DNA of 55,314 nucleotides from an uncultured Collinsella sp. (GCA_902493125.1 CABUOF010000002.1:1-55314); one strand, 5' to 3'; positions 8,908 through 17,538 are shown, counted from the stretch's first letter. Notes: generated by a model not told the origin, from the letters alone. A program made the numbers and translations.

Positions 8908-9102
8908 ATGGATACAAAGGCGCTCGATGGCCGTGAGGCGGTGGTCGAAATGGTGCGTGAGGCGCGTGTCGACGCCGCCGAAGATCGGTTCCTTACGAAC
9001 CGTGCCAACATGGATATGGCCGACCGCGTGATCTCGATCGTGGCACTGGTATTTGGAGCGGTGTGCGTGTGTGCCCTGCTCGCGCACGTGCTGTTTGTCT
9101 AG
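8908..9102 (+). CDS. Small single-span membrane protein downstream of kup
   Basis: A 64-residue protein starting at ATG 8908, chosen because a full GGGGAGG ribosome site lies five bases before it; an in-frame ATG at 8878 has none. The first 40 residues are charged (DGREAVVEMVREARVDAAED), and the last 22 form one hydrophobic helix with two Cys (IVALVFGAVCVCALLAHVLFV). It belongs to no family I recognise. Its position 60 bases behind kup and before the shared terminator suggests an accessory or regulatory subunit of the permease, loosely reminiscent of KdpF in size, but there is no sequence evidence for that. Confidence 0.75.
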   Translation: MDTKALDGREAVVEMVREARVDAAEDRFLTNRANMDMADRVISIVALVFGAVCVCALLAHVLFV

Positions 9103-9148
9103 CGACCGCCGGTTGCAAAGGCTATACACTTGGAACCACCACAAGGGA

Positions 9149-9195
9149 AACCACCACAAAGGTGCCTGTCCCCTTTGTGGTGGTTTTTGTTTTTG
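9149..9195 (+). terminator. Terminator of the kup operon (palindrome family, copy 2)
   Basis: AACCACCACAAAGG (9149-9162) pairs with CCTTTGTGGTGGTT (9172-9185), followed by a T-rich tail to 9195. The AAAGG...CCTTT core and the loop resemble the dispersed palindrome family, but the outer arm is different and a T-tract is present. It separates the kup unit from the sensor kinase gene. Confidence 0.85.
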
Positions 9196-9214
9196 AGAGA
9201 GGGGCGGGACGCTG

Positions 9215-10840
9215 ATGGACGTCCGTACGGACGGCGATATTGCCGATAGCTTTTGGTGGCGGCGCACAACGCTGACGCGCCGCACTCCTCTGTATGACGC
9301 CTGCGTATCGGTGGGGCTGCTGGTCGCGGCGACGATTGTGGGCGCGCTGCTCGACCATCCGGGTCTCGCGCCGAGCATCATGATCGTCTATGTGTTCGCC
9401 GTTCAGCTGTGCGCATTCTTTACCTGGAGTCGCCTGTATTGCTTGCTGAGCTCGGCTGCCGCCGTGGCGCTCTACAACTTCTTGTTTGTCGACCCGCGCT
9501 ACTCGCTGTCGCTTATCGACCGCGGCTATCCCGGCATGTTCTTCATCATGTTCGTGGTCTCGCTTGTGTCGAGCTCGATTGCGTTGGCCCTGCGCCGCGC
9601 CTTGGCACAGGCTGCCGCCAGCGACCGCCGCACGCATATGGTGCTCGAGACCAACCGCATGCTGCAGCGGTGCGCCGATCAGCATCAGATCGTTCACGCC
9701 ATGGCCACGCAGCTGGCGCGTCTTTCGGGCTGCCCGGTCGTGTGGTACAGCGCCGACGCCGAGGGCGATGACCTGCTGCCACGCGCGACTTACACGGCCG
9801 TGGGCGATGCCGCACCGGTGCACGAACTGGCGCCGCAGATGCCGCCTCGGCTCTCGGCGTCCGCCTATGTGGGAACGCCGCTCGATGCCACCTATGGCGG
9901 CTCGGCGTTTTATGGCATCTACCTGACGGTTCGCACAGGCGACGGCTTCGCGCGCTCGGGCGACCCCGCCTCGGTGGTGGGCGTGCTGGCTATCGTTGCC
10001 GAGCCCGACGTGCTGACGCATGAGGAGCGGACACTTGCCGATGCCATCGTGAGCGAAGGCGAGCTGGCGCTCGATCGCGCCCGCGCCATGGAGGCCCGCG
10101 AGGAGGCGGCGGTGCTTGCCAAAAACGAACAGCTGCGCGCCAACCTGCTGCGCTCCATCTCGCACGACCTGCGCACGCCGCTCACCAGTATTTCGGGTAA
10201 TGCCGATGTGCTGCTCGACCAGGGCTCGACCGGCACCGCGGTGCTCGATGCCCAGACGCGCCGCGGCCTGCTTCTATCCATTCGCTCGGATGCGCTGTGG
10301 CTCAACGCCACCGTCGAGAATCTGCTCGCCATCACCAAGCTCGAGGGTGGCGGTATGCGCCTGTCGACCACGCTCGAGCTCATGGACGATATCGTCGAGG
10401 AGGCGCTGCGCCACGTGAACCCTGCCGTGCGCGAGCACGACCTTAAGGTGGTGGCGTGCGATGAGCCAGCGCTCGTCAACGTCGATGCGCGCCTGATGGT
10501 GCAGCTGGTGGTCAATCTGGTGAACAACGCCATCACCTATACGCCCGCGGGCTCGCATATCATGATTTCGATTAGCGTCGACGATGGACGCGTGGCGTGC
10601 TCGGTGGCCGATGATGGTCCGGGCATCGCACCCGAGGATCGCGAGCGGATCTTCGAGTCGTTCTATACCGCCAACCATGGTCTGGCCGACAGCCACCGCA
10701 GCGTTGGCCTGGGTCTTTCGCTCTGCCGTTCCATTGCGTTGGCACATGGCGGTAGCATAGAGGTTGCCGCGGCGGACCCGCACGGTTCGGTCTTTACGAT
10801 TGAACTTCCCGTCGCCGACGTTTCGTTTGATAAGGAGTAG
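9215..10840 (+). CDS. KdpD-like sensor histidine kinase lacking the N-terminal KdpD domain
   Basis: A 541-residue membrane kinase. Four membrane spans (about residues 30-130, DUF4118 type as in KdpD) are followed by a GAF-like segment (about 150-290), a HisKA domain with the phospho-accepting His in SISHDLRTPLTSISGN (near 316) and a HATPase domain with ADDGPGIAPED and GLGLSLCRSI. Canonical KdpD (about 900 residues) has an N-terminal KdpD plus universal-stress domain of some 370 residues; that part is absent, and the protein begins 30 residues before the first span. Its stop precedes the response regulator start by four bases, so they form one unit. It probably senses K+ status or turgor and controls kup or other genes; no kdpFABC is in the window. 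Confidence 0.92.
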   Translation: MDVRTDGDIADSFWWRRTTLTRRTPLYDACVSVGLLVAATIVGALLDHPGLAPSIMIVYVFAVQLCAFFTWSRLYCLLSSAAAVALYNFLFVDPRYSLSLIDRGYPGMFFIMFVVSLVSSSIALALRRALAQAAASDRRTHMVLETNRMLQRCADQHQIVHAMATQLARLSGCPVVWYSADAEGDDLLPRATYTAVGDAAPVHELAPQMPPRLSASAYVGTPLDATYGGSAFYGIYLTVRTGDGFARSGDPASVVGVLAIVAEPDVLTHEERTLADAIVSEGELALDRARAMEAREEAAVLAKNEQLRANLLRSISHDLRTPLTSISGNADVLLDQGSTGTAVLDAQTRRGLLLSIRSDALWLNATVENLLAITKLEGGGMRLSTTLELMDDIVEEALRHVNPAVREHDLKVVACDEPALVNVDARLMVQLVVNLVNNAITYTPAGSHIMISISVDDGRVACSVADDGPGIAPEDRERIFESFYTANHGLADSHRSVGLGLSLCRSIALAHGGSIEVAAADPHGSVFTIELPVADVSFDKE

Positions 10841-10844
10841 CGCT

Positions 10845-11558
10845 GTGCCGAACTCTGCCGTAAAACCGCTCATCTTGGTCGTTGAGGACGACCCCGCCGT
10901 TCGCAATCTTATCGTTGCCGCGCTCGAGGCGCACGGCTTGCGCCATATGGCTGTGGAGACCGCCCATGCCGCCATCGCCGCCGCCTCATCGCAGGCACCG
11001 AGCATCGTGCTGCTCGATCTGGGCCTGCCCGATATGGACGGCGTCAAGGTGGTGGAGTCGGTGCGCGCATGGTCAGGCATGCCGATCATCGTGGTCTCGG
11101 CGCGCAGCGAAGATGCGGACAAAATCCGCGCGCTCGATGCCGGTGCCGACGACTATCTGACCAAGCCGTTTTCGGTCGAGGAACTGCTCGCGCGCATTCG
11201 CACGACGCTCAGGCGCCTTTCGTATGCGCAAACGGGCGGCGTTGTCTCCGAGGGCTCGTTCGATACCGGTGAGCTGCATATCGATTTTGATGCCGGCATT
11301 GCCACGATGGATGGCGAGGAGTTGCACCTGACGCCGATTGAGTACAAGCTCCTGTGCCTGCTGGCGCATAACGCCGACAAGGTACTGACGCACCAGTTTA
11401 TCCTGCACGAGATTTGGGGCACGGCAACTAAGAGCGACCTGGCGAGCCTGCGCGTCTTTATGGGTACGCTGCGTAAGAAGATCGAGTCCGACCCCGCGCA
11501 TCCGCGCTATATACAAACGCACGTGGGTATCGGCTATCGCCTGGTCACCCAAGGCTAG
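10845..11558 (+). CDS. KdpE-like response regulator
   Basis: A 237-residue OmpR/KdpE-type regulator. The receiver has acidic pocket residues in VVEDD (14-16), phospho-accepting Asp58 in LLDLGLPDMDG, a conserved switch region IIVVSARSED and Lys in DYLTKPFSVEEL; a C-terminal winged-helix domain ends RYIQTHVGIGYRLV. GTG 10845 follows AAGGAG at 10832-10837 inside the kinase gene. It is co-translated with the KdpD-like kinase. The target is not provable, though linkage to kup makes that gene the first candidate. The gene ends 25 bases before an inverted repeat shared with the convergent rlmKL gene. Confidence 0.95.
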   Translation: MPNSAVKPLILVVEDDPAVRNLIVAALEAHGLRHMAVETAHAAIAAASSQAPSIVLLDLGLPDMDGVKVVESVRAWSGMPIIVVSARSEDADKIRALDAGADDYLTKPFSVEELLARIRTTLRRLSYAQTGGVVSEGSFDTGELHIDFDAGIATMDGEELHLTPIEYKLLCLLAHNADKVLTHQFILHEIWGTATKSDLASLRVFMGTLRKKIESDPAHPRYIQTHVGIGYRLVTQG

Positions 11559-11582
11559 GACGGCGCCCGCCATCCCACTATG

Positions 11583-11649
11583 AGTTGCGGTGAAATACGG
11601 TCTAAATTTGCCTAATTCCAGGCAAAACAGTCCGTATTCCACCGCAACT
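11583..11649. repeat. Nested inverted repeat between convergent genes
   Basis: The outer arms 11583-11600 and 11632-11649 match at 17 of 18 positions; an inner hairpin pairs TTTGCCT (11607-11613) with AGGCAAA (11620-11626). It fills the gap between the kdpE stop and the rlmKL stop and probably acts as a bidirectional terminator, although the T-tract is poor. Confidence 0.7.
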
Positions 11650-11653
11650 TTGT

Positions 11654-14209
11654 TTATTTGCCCTTGGGCTTGCTGGCGTAGAACTTCTTCTTTTTGGGCT
11701 TGCCGGCAGGGGAGGGTTTGCCGGCAAAGTTGGACTTGCCGTTGCCGGCCTGCGTGTGCGTGGGTACTGCCGCATGGGGCTTGCGGGCCTCGGGGTTACG
11801 CAGTTCCTCGACGCGCTCGGCAATTTCCTCGGCGCTAAAGCCGACCTCTGCCATGGCGTCCTCGATGGGTAGGCGGCGCACGATGTAGCAATGATGCACC
11901 TTCTGGTTGCGCGCGAAATCCTCGGGGATGGTCTGCGCCGTAATGTCCTCCAGCACCACGCCCGCGCGGGCGAGCTTGCGCGTCTCGGGGCGGAAGCCGC
12001 GCAGGTTGCAGCTAAAGATGGCGTGGCCGCCCTGCGCGAGCAGGCGCGATACGCCGGCCAAAAGCTCAACATGGTCGCGCTGGACATCCCAGGTGCGGCG
12101 GCCCATCTTGGACGAGTTCGAAAACGTGGGCGGGTCGACAAAGATCAGGTCCCAGCGGTTGCGCGTCTGGCGCTGGTCGCGAATCCAGGCAAGTACGTCG
12201 TCGCGCACAAAATGATGCTGCGGACCAACAAAGCCGTTCTGGCGCATATTGCGCTCGGCCCAGTCCAGGTAGGTGTTGGAAAGGTCGACCGTCACGGTCT
12301 CCTCGACGCCGCCATCGGCCGCGTAGCAGGTGGCAGTGCCGGTGTAGGCAAACAGGTTGAGGAAGCGGCGCGCCTGCTTGGCGTGCTCGCGCACCAGGTT
12401 GCGGGTGACGCGGTGATCCAGGAAGATGCCCACATCCAAATAGTCGTCAAAGTTGACGGCAAAGGTGAGTCCGCCCTCTTCGATGAGCGGCAGACGACGG
12501 CGCGCGATGTTGGCGCGCTCGCCCAATGCGCCCTTGCCGGCGCCCTGTTTGCCGTACTGCGAGCCGCCGCGCGAACGCATGCGGGCCTTGGCGTGCACGT
12601 GCTCGGCCGGAACATCAAGGATGCGCGGCGCGATGGCCAAGATGTCGAGCATACGGGCCTGGGCCAGTGCGGGGTCGATGGTCTTGGGCGCGGCGTATTC
12701 GGCGATGACGAGCCAGCGGCCCGGCGTCTGCGGGCAGCCTTCGTACAGGTCGATGGCGGCGGAGTAGTCGGGTAGGTCGGCATCGTAGACGCGGTAGCAG
12801 CTCACGCCCTCGCGCTTTGCCCACTTGCGACGCAGACGGGCATTCTTGCGCAGGCGGTTGGCGAACTGCTCCGACTCGGGGATGAGCACGGGCAGCGGCT
12901 TGCCGTCGCCCAGGTCGAGCGTGGCAGCGGGCTCGGGCATGGGGGCGGCGGCTTCGTCTTGGGCACCTGCGGTCTGCTCCTCAGCACCTGCACTGGTCGC
13001 AGCCTCAAACGCCGCGGCGGCGTGGTCGAGCGAGGGCCAAACCTCAATAGCCGCCTCCTCGTTGTTGGGCATGACGGCGATCGAGCGCTTGGGCTCGGCG
13101 TGGAGCGCGCGGGCCAGCAATCCGTCGCGGGTGAGCGCGGCGACCGGCGCCGAAGCGAGCTCGGGGGCGCGGCGCAGCTCGCCGATGAGCGCCATGGCAT
13201 CGTGCATGAGTGAAAGCGGTGTCTCGGTCGTATCCGCGACGAGGGCGGCACCGGCGACAGTGCCCGCGTGGTCCAGCACGGTGGCGGACTTAGCGGCGCA
13301 AAAATCGACAAAGCGCTTGTAGCCGGCACACTTGACCATGCGCTCGGCGGTCTTGCGGGCGGTGGGGTCAATGTCCATGGCCACGATGCGCGCCTGGCGC
13401 TCGCGCGCTGCCGCCTCGCGCTCGCGCGCCTCGGCAAGCAGCTGCTCCCACAGAGCGGCGGCGTGTACCTGCCAGCCCTCAAAGCCCCAGCGCTCGCGTG
13501 CGGCGCCCGGGGCGCGGTCGGTCAGAATGTTCACGGCTTCCAGCAACAGGCCGCCGCCGGCGCACGAGGCATCGATTAGCGTGGGAAGGGCTTCATTCTC
13601 GTAATCGTCGGCCGTCAACTCGCGCTCGCACAGTGCGGTCCAGCCGACCTGCGCCAGCACCAGGGCGGCGTAGTCGGGGCGCAACACGTGCGCACCCTCG
13701 CCGGCACGGATCGCCGCGGGCGGCAGGCGCTTGAACAGCGGGTCGCCCGAAAGGTCCAGGCTGATGCTCGCGCGGCGCTGGCGCAGCGAAAGCAACAGGT
13801 GAACGTCGGGATCGGCAGCGTCGACATCGGCGCGACGGCCCGTGGTCTCGGCCAGACGGTCGCACAGCGCGTCCTTGGCGCGCAGGGCCGAGAAGCGCGT
13901 GTTGCGCAGCTGCTCGGTCACGCCGCGGGCGGTGATGGCAATGGTGGCGCCGGGGCGGACGATGTTCTCCCAGGCGATGTCGTAAACGCTATCGTACAGC
14001 TCATCGGCATCCTGCGCCTCAAAGCGCCCGAGCACCGCAAACACGCGGCTCGCTAGGCGCGACCACAGACAGGCGCGGTAGCCTTCTTCGAGCTCGCCCT
14101 CAAACGTGGCGCGGCCCTTCAGCCGGCGAACATGCGAAAGCCCGAGGCGTTTAAGCTCATCGGCGAGTGCGGACTCAAAGCCTTCGGGGCAGCTTGCGTA
14201 AAATTCCAT
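11654..14209 (-). CDS. rlmL: RlmKL-type 23S rRNA methyltransferase fusion, RlmL half degenerate
   Basis: An 851-residue fusion with the RlmL-THUMP-RlmK layout. The C-terminal half (about 480-800) keeps the RlmK methyltransferase signs: NLFAYTGTATCYAA for SAM binding, and FVDPPTFSNS as catalytic loop. The tail (about 805-851) is Lys-rich. The N-terminal half has lost key residues: the expected DPxCGSGT loop reads DASCAGGG, and the NPPY catalytic motif that should follow is missing (the region reads ALVADTTETPLSLMHD). I therefore expect 23S rRNA N7-guanine methylation from the C-terminal half and doubt N2-guanine methylation by the N-terminal half. It is transcribed alone, convergent with kdpE and divergent from the HAD gene. 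Confidence 0.88.
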   Translation of the reverse strand: MEFYASCPEGFESALADELKRLGLSHVRRLKGRATFEGELEEGYRACLWSRLASRVFAVLGRFEAQDADELYDSVYDIAWENIVRPGATIAITARGVTEQLRNTRFSALRAKDALCDRLAETTGRRADVDAADPDVHLLLSLRQRRASISLDLSGDPLFKRLPPAAIRAGEGAHVLRPDYAALVLAQVGWTALCERELTADDYENEALPTLIDASCAGGGLLLEAVNILTDRAPGAARERWGFEGWQVHAAALWEQLLAEAREREAAARERQARIVAMDIDPTARKTAERMVKCAGYKRFVDFCAAKSATVLDHAGTVAGAALVADTTETPLSLMHDAMALIGELRRAPELASAPVAALTRDGLLARALHAEPKRSIAVMPNNEEAAIEVWPSLDHAAAAFEAATSAGAEEQTAGAQDEAAAPMPEPAATLDLGDGKPLPVLIPESEQFANRLRKNARLRRKWAKREGVSCYRVYDADLPDYSAAIDLYEGCPQTPGRWLVIAEYAAPKTIDPALAQARMLDILAIAPRILDVPAEHVHAKARMRSRGGSQYGKQGAGKGALGERANIARRRLPLIEEGGLTFAVNFDDYLDVGIFLDHRVTRNLVREHAKQARRFLNLFAYTGTATCYAADGGVEETVTVDLSNTYLDWAERNMRQNGFVGPQHHFVRDDVLAWIRDQRQTRNRWDLIFVDPPTFSNSSKMGRRTWDVQRDHVELLAGVSRLLAQGGHAIFSCNLRGFRPETRKLARAGVVLEDITAQTIPEDFARNQKVHHCYIVRRLPIEDAMAEVGFSAEEIAERVEELRNPEARKPHAAVPTHTQAGNGKSNFAGKPSPAGKPKKKKFYASKPKGK

Positions 14210-14284
14210 GGGTGACCTCTCTGGTTGCGTCGCTCCATTATATGATGGATGCTTCGTTTGCCCTTATCCTCGAAAGGAACCCAT

Positions 14285-15112
14285 ATGATTGATGCGTGTC
14301 CCGAACCCGCTGTGCTCTTTTTTGACGTGGACGGCACGCTGACGTCGTTCGATCCCGACAACATGACCGACAAGGACTTTTCGGCGGTTCGCCCCTCGCA
14401 GGCGGTCGTCGAGGCGTTTCATCGTCTGCGCGACGCGGGACACAAGGCGTTTATCTGCACGGGTCGCCCCCTGTGGCTCATCGCCGATAGCTTGCGTGCG
14501 CTCGACCCCGCGGGCGTCGTTGCCATGGCGGGCGCCACGCTCGAGGTCGAGGGCCGCGTGGTGTATGAGGACTGCTTTGACGAAGACATTGTTGAGGAGC
14601 TTGCACGCCGTATGGCCGCGGCAGGGATTGAAGCCTTTTTCGAGACCAACGTGGCTACTTTTGCCCTGGAACCCGCGGGTGTTGAGCAGTCGTCTCTGAT
14701 TGGCACTTCTGTGGTGCACAGCACCGAGGAAATGCGCGTCGACGGCCGTCTACGCGTGGGCAAGGTAGGCATCGTCGCGAGCGACCTGGCTCGCGTAGCC
14801 AACGATGATGGCTTTATCGATCGCGAGTTTGAGCTGTGCAACACCGGTGGTCAGAATCGCGAGCTGAGCCCCAAGGGCATCGACAAGGGCGTGGGCGTGG
14901 CGCGAGCGCTGGAATACCTGGGTCGCACCGGCAACGCACGCACCTTTGGCTTCGGCGATTCGGGTAACGACCTGGGCATGCTCGCTGCGGTCGAGACGGC
15001 TGTCGCCATGGGCAACGCCATGCCTGAGGTCAAGGCGGTCGCCGACTACGTGACCGACGATGTCGCACACGACGGCACCGTCACCGCGATGCGCCACTTT
15101 GGGTTGATCTAA
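14285..15112 (+). CDS. HAD-superfamily hydrolase, Cof type
   Basis: A 275-residue HAD phosphatase starting at ATG 14285 behind GAAAGGAACC. Motif I is FFDVDGTLT with Asp14 (nucleophile) and Asp16, motif II lies in ICTGRP, the motif III Lys is in the segment SPKGIDKGVGV, and motif IV is FGFGDSGNDLGML. A large type IIB cap occupies about residues 85-185. It acts in the cytoplasm on sugar phosphates or similar small phosphate esters; the substrate is not readable. It shares a spacer with rlmKL (divergent) and ends at a bidirectional terminator facing the DeoR gene. Confidence 0.9.
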   Translation: MIDACPEPAVLFFDVDGTLTSFDPDNMTDKDFSAVRPSQAVVEAFHRLRDAGHKAFICTGRPLWLIADSLRALDPAGVVAMAGATLEVEGRVVYEDCFDEDIVEELARRMAAAGIEAFFETNVATFALEPAGVEQSSLIGTSVVHSTEEMRVDGRLRVGKVGIVASDLARVANDDGFIDREFELCNTGGQNRELSPKGIDKGVGVARALEYLGRTGNARTFGFGDSGNDLGMLAAVETAVAMGNAMPEVKAVADYVTDDVAHDGTVTAMRHFGLI

Positions 15113-15113
15113 T

Positions 15114-15153
15114 AAATGGCCGGGTCGCCCGCGGTGGGGCGACCCGGCCATTT
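15114..15153. terminator. Strong bidirectional terminator
   Basis: AAATGGCCGGGTCGCCC (15114-15130) and its exact complement at 15137-15153 make a 17-bp stem with a six-base loop between convergent genes; the A and T ends supply short U-tracts in both directions. It starts one base after the HAD stop and ends three bases before the DeoR stop. Confidence 0.9.
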
Positions 15154-15156
15154 GAG

Positions 15157-15948
15157 CTATTTTGCAATATAGAGCTTGGGATGACTGCGACTGCTCTCGA
15201 TCGCCGCCGTCATGATGCCCTCGTCGTCTCCATCAACGATGATGCCATCGAGGTCATCGATCTGCGCGGACTGATAAAAACTGGTCTTGTTGAACTTTCC
15301 CTGGTCAACCATCATGTAGCCCTGGTTTGAGTTGGTCAGGTACATATGCTTGATTATGGCCGAGAAGTCGTGCTCGACGGTAAAACCGTGGTCGGGGTGG
15401 AATCCGTCGGCGCTGACAAACGCCTTGTCGGCATGTAGTTTGCTCATGCAGTCGAGCGTTAGTGCGCCCGCGAGATAGAGGTGGCCCTTGCGCACGGAGC
15501 CGCCCAGCAACACTACCGAAGCATTGGGGAGATTGAAGCTGGCGTAGTTCGCGATTGCAAGATCGCCGGTGATAATGGTGATCTCACGCTTGTCCATGAG
15601 GGCCTTAGCGAAGTAAAAGCCCGTGGTGCCGATATCAATTACCAGAACATCGCCATCATCAACAAGAGTTGCTGCGGTTGCGGCGATGGCCTCCTTGGCC
15701 TCGACTTGGACATTGATGCGCTCCTCGGGATACGAGATTGCGGTGGAGCGAGAAAGCGATACCGCTCCACCGCGTACGCGACGCAGCTTGCCTTCGGATT
15801 CCAGCGAGACGAGGTCGTGTCGTGCGGTGACTTCCGAAACCGAAAAACGGCGAACGATGTCGGATACCGAGATATTTGGCTTTTCGGCCAGCCAATTCAT
15901 GATAAATCGCTGACGCTCGGCCGGTGAAAGGTCTGAAGTAGATGCCAT
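15157..15948 (-). CDS. DeoR/GlpR-family transcription regulator
   Basis: A 263-residue regulator. An N-terminal winged helix (about residues 8-62: ISVSDIVRRFSVSEVTARHDL, EGKLRRVRGGAV) is followed by a DeoR C-terminal sugar-phosphate sensor domain with VLVIDIGTTGFYFAKAL and ADKAFVSADGF. ATG 15948 was chosen because AAGGAG lies eight bases before it and the protein then starts just before the HTH; the frame stays open upstream but without a family-like sequence. It is divergent from the aldolase-PTS genes across a 348-base spacer full of short repeats, so it very probably represses that operon and responds to a phosphorylated sugar. Confidence 0.92.
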   Translation of the reverse strand: MASTSDLSPAERQRFIMNWLAEKPNISVSDIVRRFSVSEVTARHDLVSLESEGKLRRVRGGAVSLSRSTAISYPEERINVQVEAKEAIAATAATLVDDGDVLVIDIGTTGFYFAKALMDKREITIITGDLAIANYASFNLPNASVVLLGGSVRKGHLYLAGALTLDCMSKLHADKAFVSADGFHPDHGFTVEHDFSAIIKHMYLTNSNQGYMMVDQGKFNKTSFYQSAQIDDLDGIIVDGDDEGIMTAAIESSRSHPKLYIAK

Positions 15949-16296
15949 ATGCCGCTCCTTTTGAACAAAAGGCAAAAGATGCGCCTTTCGTAATCGAAAT
16001 ATAACGTATCGATATGAAAAGAACAAGGCAAATTCGAATGAATCGAATGAACGGAATGGCATGTCCCAAATGCATGCGTAGCAGATAGTTCGCACGTAGA
16101 CGGGCTATAAAGAGTCTCATTCTGAAGGCGCCGCCAAAAAGAAGCACGTTCACACCCGATATTCGACCGTTCACGGAAAGTTGACAATTGAGCTTTCGAT
16201 AGCTTTTGAAATGGTTTATAAAAGAAAACCGAAAAGCTTTTGAAACAAAGAAGAAGGCTTTCGATAGCAATAGCGTTAGATGAGAAAGGACCGAAC
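15949..16296 (+). promoter_or_regulatory. Divergent control region of the aldolase-PTS operon with repeated boxes
   Basis: This 348-base AT-rich spacer holds no gene. Two different short repeats occur twice each before the aldolase start: GCTTTCGATAGC at 16192-16203 and 16257-16268, and AGCTTTTGAAA at 16201-16211 and 16235-16245. A TTGACA hexamer lies at 16181-16186, with a poor -10 at normal spacing. Near the DeoR gene are AATCGAAATATAACG and two ATTCGAATGAATCG-like repeats (about 16032-16055). The repeated boxes are plausible DeoR-family operators; this is inference from position and repetition only. Confidence 0.55.
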
Positions 16297-17007
16297 ATGG
16301 CGATCAAGGTGTTTGCCGACGGCGCTAACCTCGAGGGCATGCTTGACATGCATGACAATGGCAAAGTTCAGGGCTTCACGACCAATCCTTCCCTTATGAA
16401 GGCCGGCGGCGTGACCGACTACCGCGCTTTTGCCAAGACGGTTCTTGAGCACATTACCGATGTCTCGGTTTCTTTTGAGGTTTTCGCTGATGACGAGGCT
16501 GGTATGGAGGCCGAGGCTCGCGAGATCGCAACCTGGGCAGACAACGTCTACGTTAAGATTCCGGCGCTCAACACCAAGGGCGAGTCCACTGCCGCGCTGG
16601 TCAAGCGCCTTTCTGCCGACGGCATCAACGTGAACGTCACCACTATCTTCACGCCCGAGCAGGTCGACGAGTTCGTCGATGCCGTTTCTGCCGAGACCCC
16701 CTCTATTCTGTCCATCTTTGCCGGTCGCATTGCCGATACCGGCGTCGATCCGCTGCCCCTCATGGCGGAGTCCGTAAAGAAGGCTGCCGTTAAGCCTGCT
16801 GCCGAGGTTCTCTGGGCGTCTACGCGCGAGGTCCTCAATATCTTCCAGGCGGAGTCCGTTGGATGCCAGATCATTACGGTCCCCAATGCCATTCTTGCCA
16901 AGCGCAAGAATTTCGGGAAAGATTTGCTTGAGTACTCGCTTGATACGGTCAAGGGCTTTGCCCGCGACATTCAGGCGCTTGGTTTTCATATCCTGCCCGA
17001 GGAGTAG
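16297..17007 (+). CDS. Fructose-6-phosphate aldolase/transaldolase family protein, copy A
   Basis: A 236-residue class I aldolase of the small transaldolase (FSA/TalC) group. Asp8 in VFADGAN, the GFTTNPSLM loop and the Schiff-base Lys87 in NVYVKIP match the family. Start ATG 16297 follows GAAAGGA. It cleaves or forms a keto-sugar phosphate using a dihydroxyacetone or glycolaldehyde unit; the true substrate is unknown. It begins the PTS operon (IIA follows 9 bases later). A second copy lies behind the operon at 19601, differing at about 44 of 234 positions by hand alignment (about 81% identical). Confidence 0.88.
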   Translation: MAIKVFADGANLEGMLDMHDNGKVQGFTTNPSLMKAGGVTDYRAFAKTVLEHITDVSVSFEVFADDEAGMEAEAREIATWADNVYVKIPALNTKGESTAALVKRLSADGINVNVTTIFTPEQVDEFVDAVSAETPSILSIFAGRIADTGVDPLPLMAESVKKAAVKPAAEVLWASTREVLNIFQAESVGCQIITVPNAILAKRKNFGKDLLEYSLDTVKGFARDIQALGFHILPEE

Positions 17008-17016
17008 GGGACGAGC

Positions 17017-17463
17017 ATGCTGACCGATCTTCTTAAGCCCGAGCTTGTTGCCTGCCACGTCGAGGCCTCCGACTGGGAGGAAGCGATCAAGGCATGCGGT
17101 AAGTTGCTCGTAGACGCTGGCAAATGCGACCAGAGCTATGTTGACGCCATGATTTCATCGGTTCACAAATTCGGCCCCTATATGGTCTTGGAAGAGGGCA
17201 TCGCCATGCCCCACGCTCAGGCAGATGGCAATGTGAGTGAAGCGGGGATCTGTATCGTCACGCTTGACCCTGCCATTGCGTTTGGACACGAGGATTTCGA
17301 TCCGGTTCACGTGCTCGTGGGTATTTGCGCACCCGACCCCAAGGCTCATCTTGGCTGCTTGGCGGAGCTTTCGCAGATGTTCGAGGACGAGGACTGCGTT
17401 GCCAAGCTCAGCGCATGCGATACGCCCGAGCAGGTTTTGGAGACCATGCGTTCATTCTTTTAG
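17017..17463 (+). CDS. PTS EIIA component, fructose/ascorbate type
   Basis: A 148-residue cytoplasmic EIIA of the PTS_EIIA_2 family. The phosphorylated His is His66 in EEGIAMPHAQ; the preceding MISSVHKFGPYMVLEEG segment is typical. It passes phosphate from HPr to the EIIB encoded 75 bases downstream. In an ascorbate (Ula/Sga)-type system the three components are separate proteins, as seen here. The start lies nine bases behind the aldolase stop with a GGGG-containing ribosome region. Confidence 0.9.
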   Translation: MLTDLLKPELVACHVEASDWEEAIKACGKLLVDAGKCDQSYVDAMISSVHKFGPYMVLEEGIAMPHAQADGNVSEAGICIVTLDPAIAFGHEDFDPVHVLVGICAPDPKAHLGCLAELSQMFEDEDCVAKLSACDTPEQVLETMRSFF

Positions 17464-17475
17464 GCCTTAATGGCA

Positions 17476-17491
17476 CGGCGATGCGTCGCCG
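17476..17491 (+). other. Small hairpin between PTS IIA and IIB
   Basis: CGGCGA (17476-17481) pairs with TCGCCG (17486-17491) around TGCG and is followed by CTTTT. A second weak hairpin GACGG-AAAA-CCGTC follows. Possibly an mRNA processing or partial attenuation site that adjusts IIB/IIC levels; weak evidence. Confidence 0.35.
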
Positions 17492-17538
17492 CTTTTGGAT
17501 AGACGGAAAACCGTCACGTGTAGGAGAGGAAGGTTGCC

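Noticed and set aside
6796..9381. Minus-strand open frame of 861 codons
   Set aside because: Antisense to kup and the start of the kinase gene; low-complexity product, no ribosome site.
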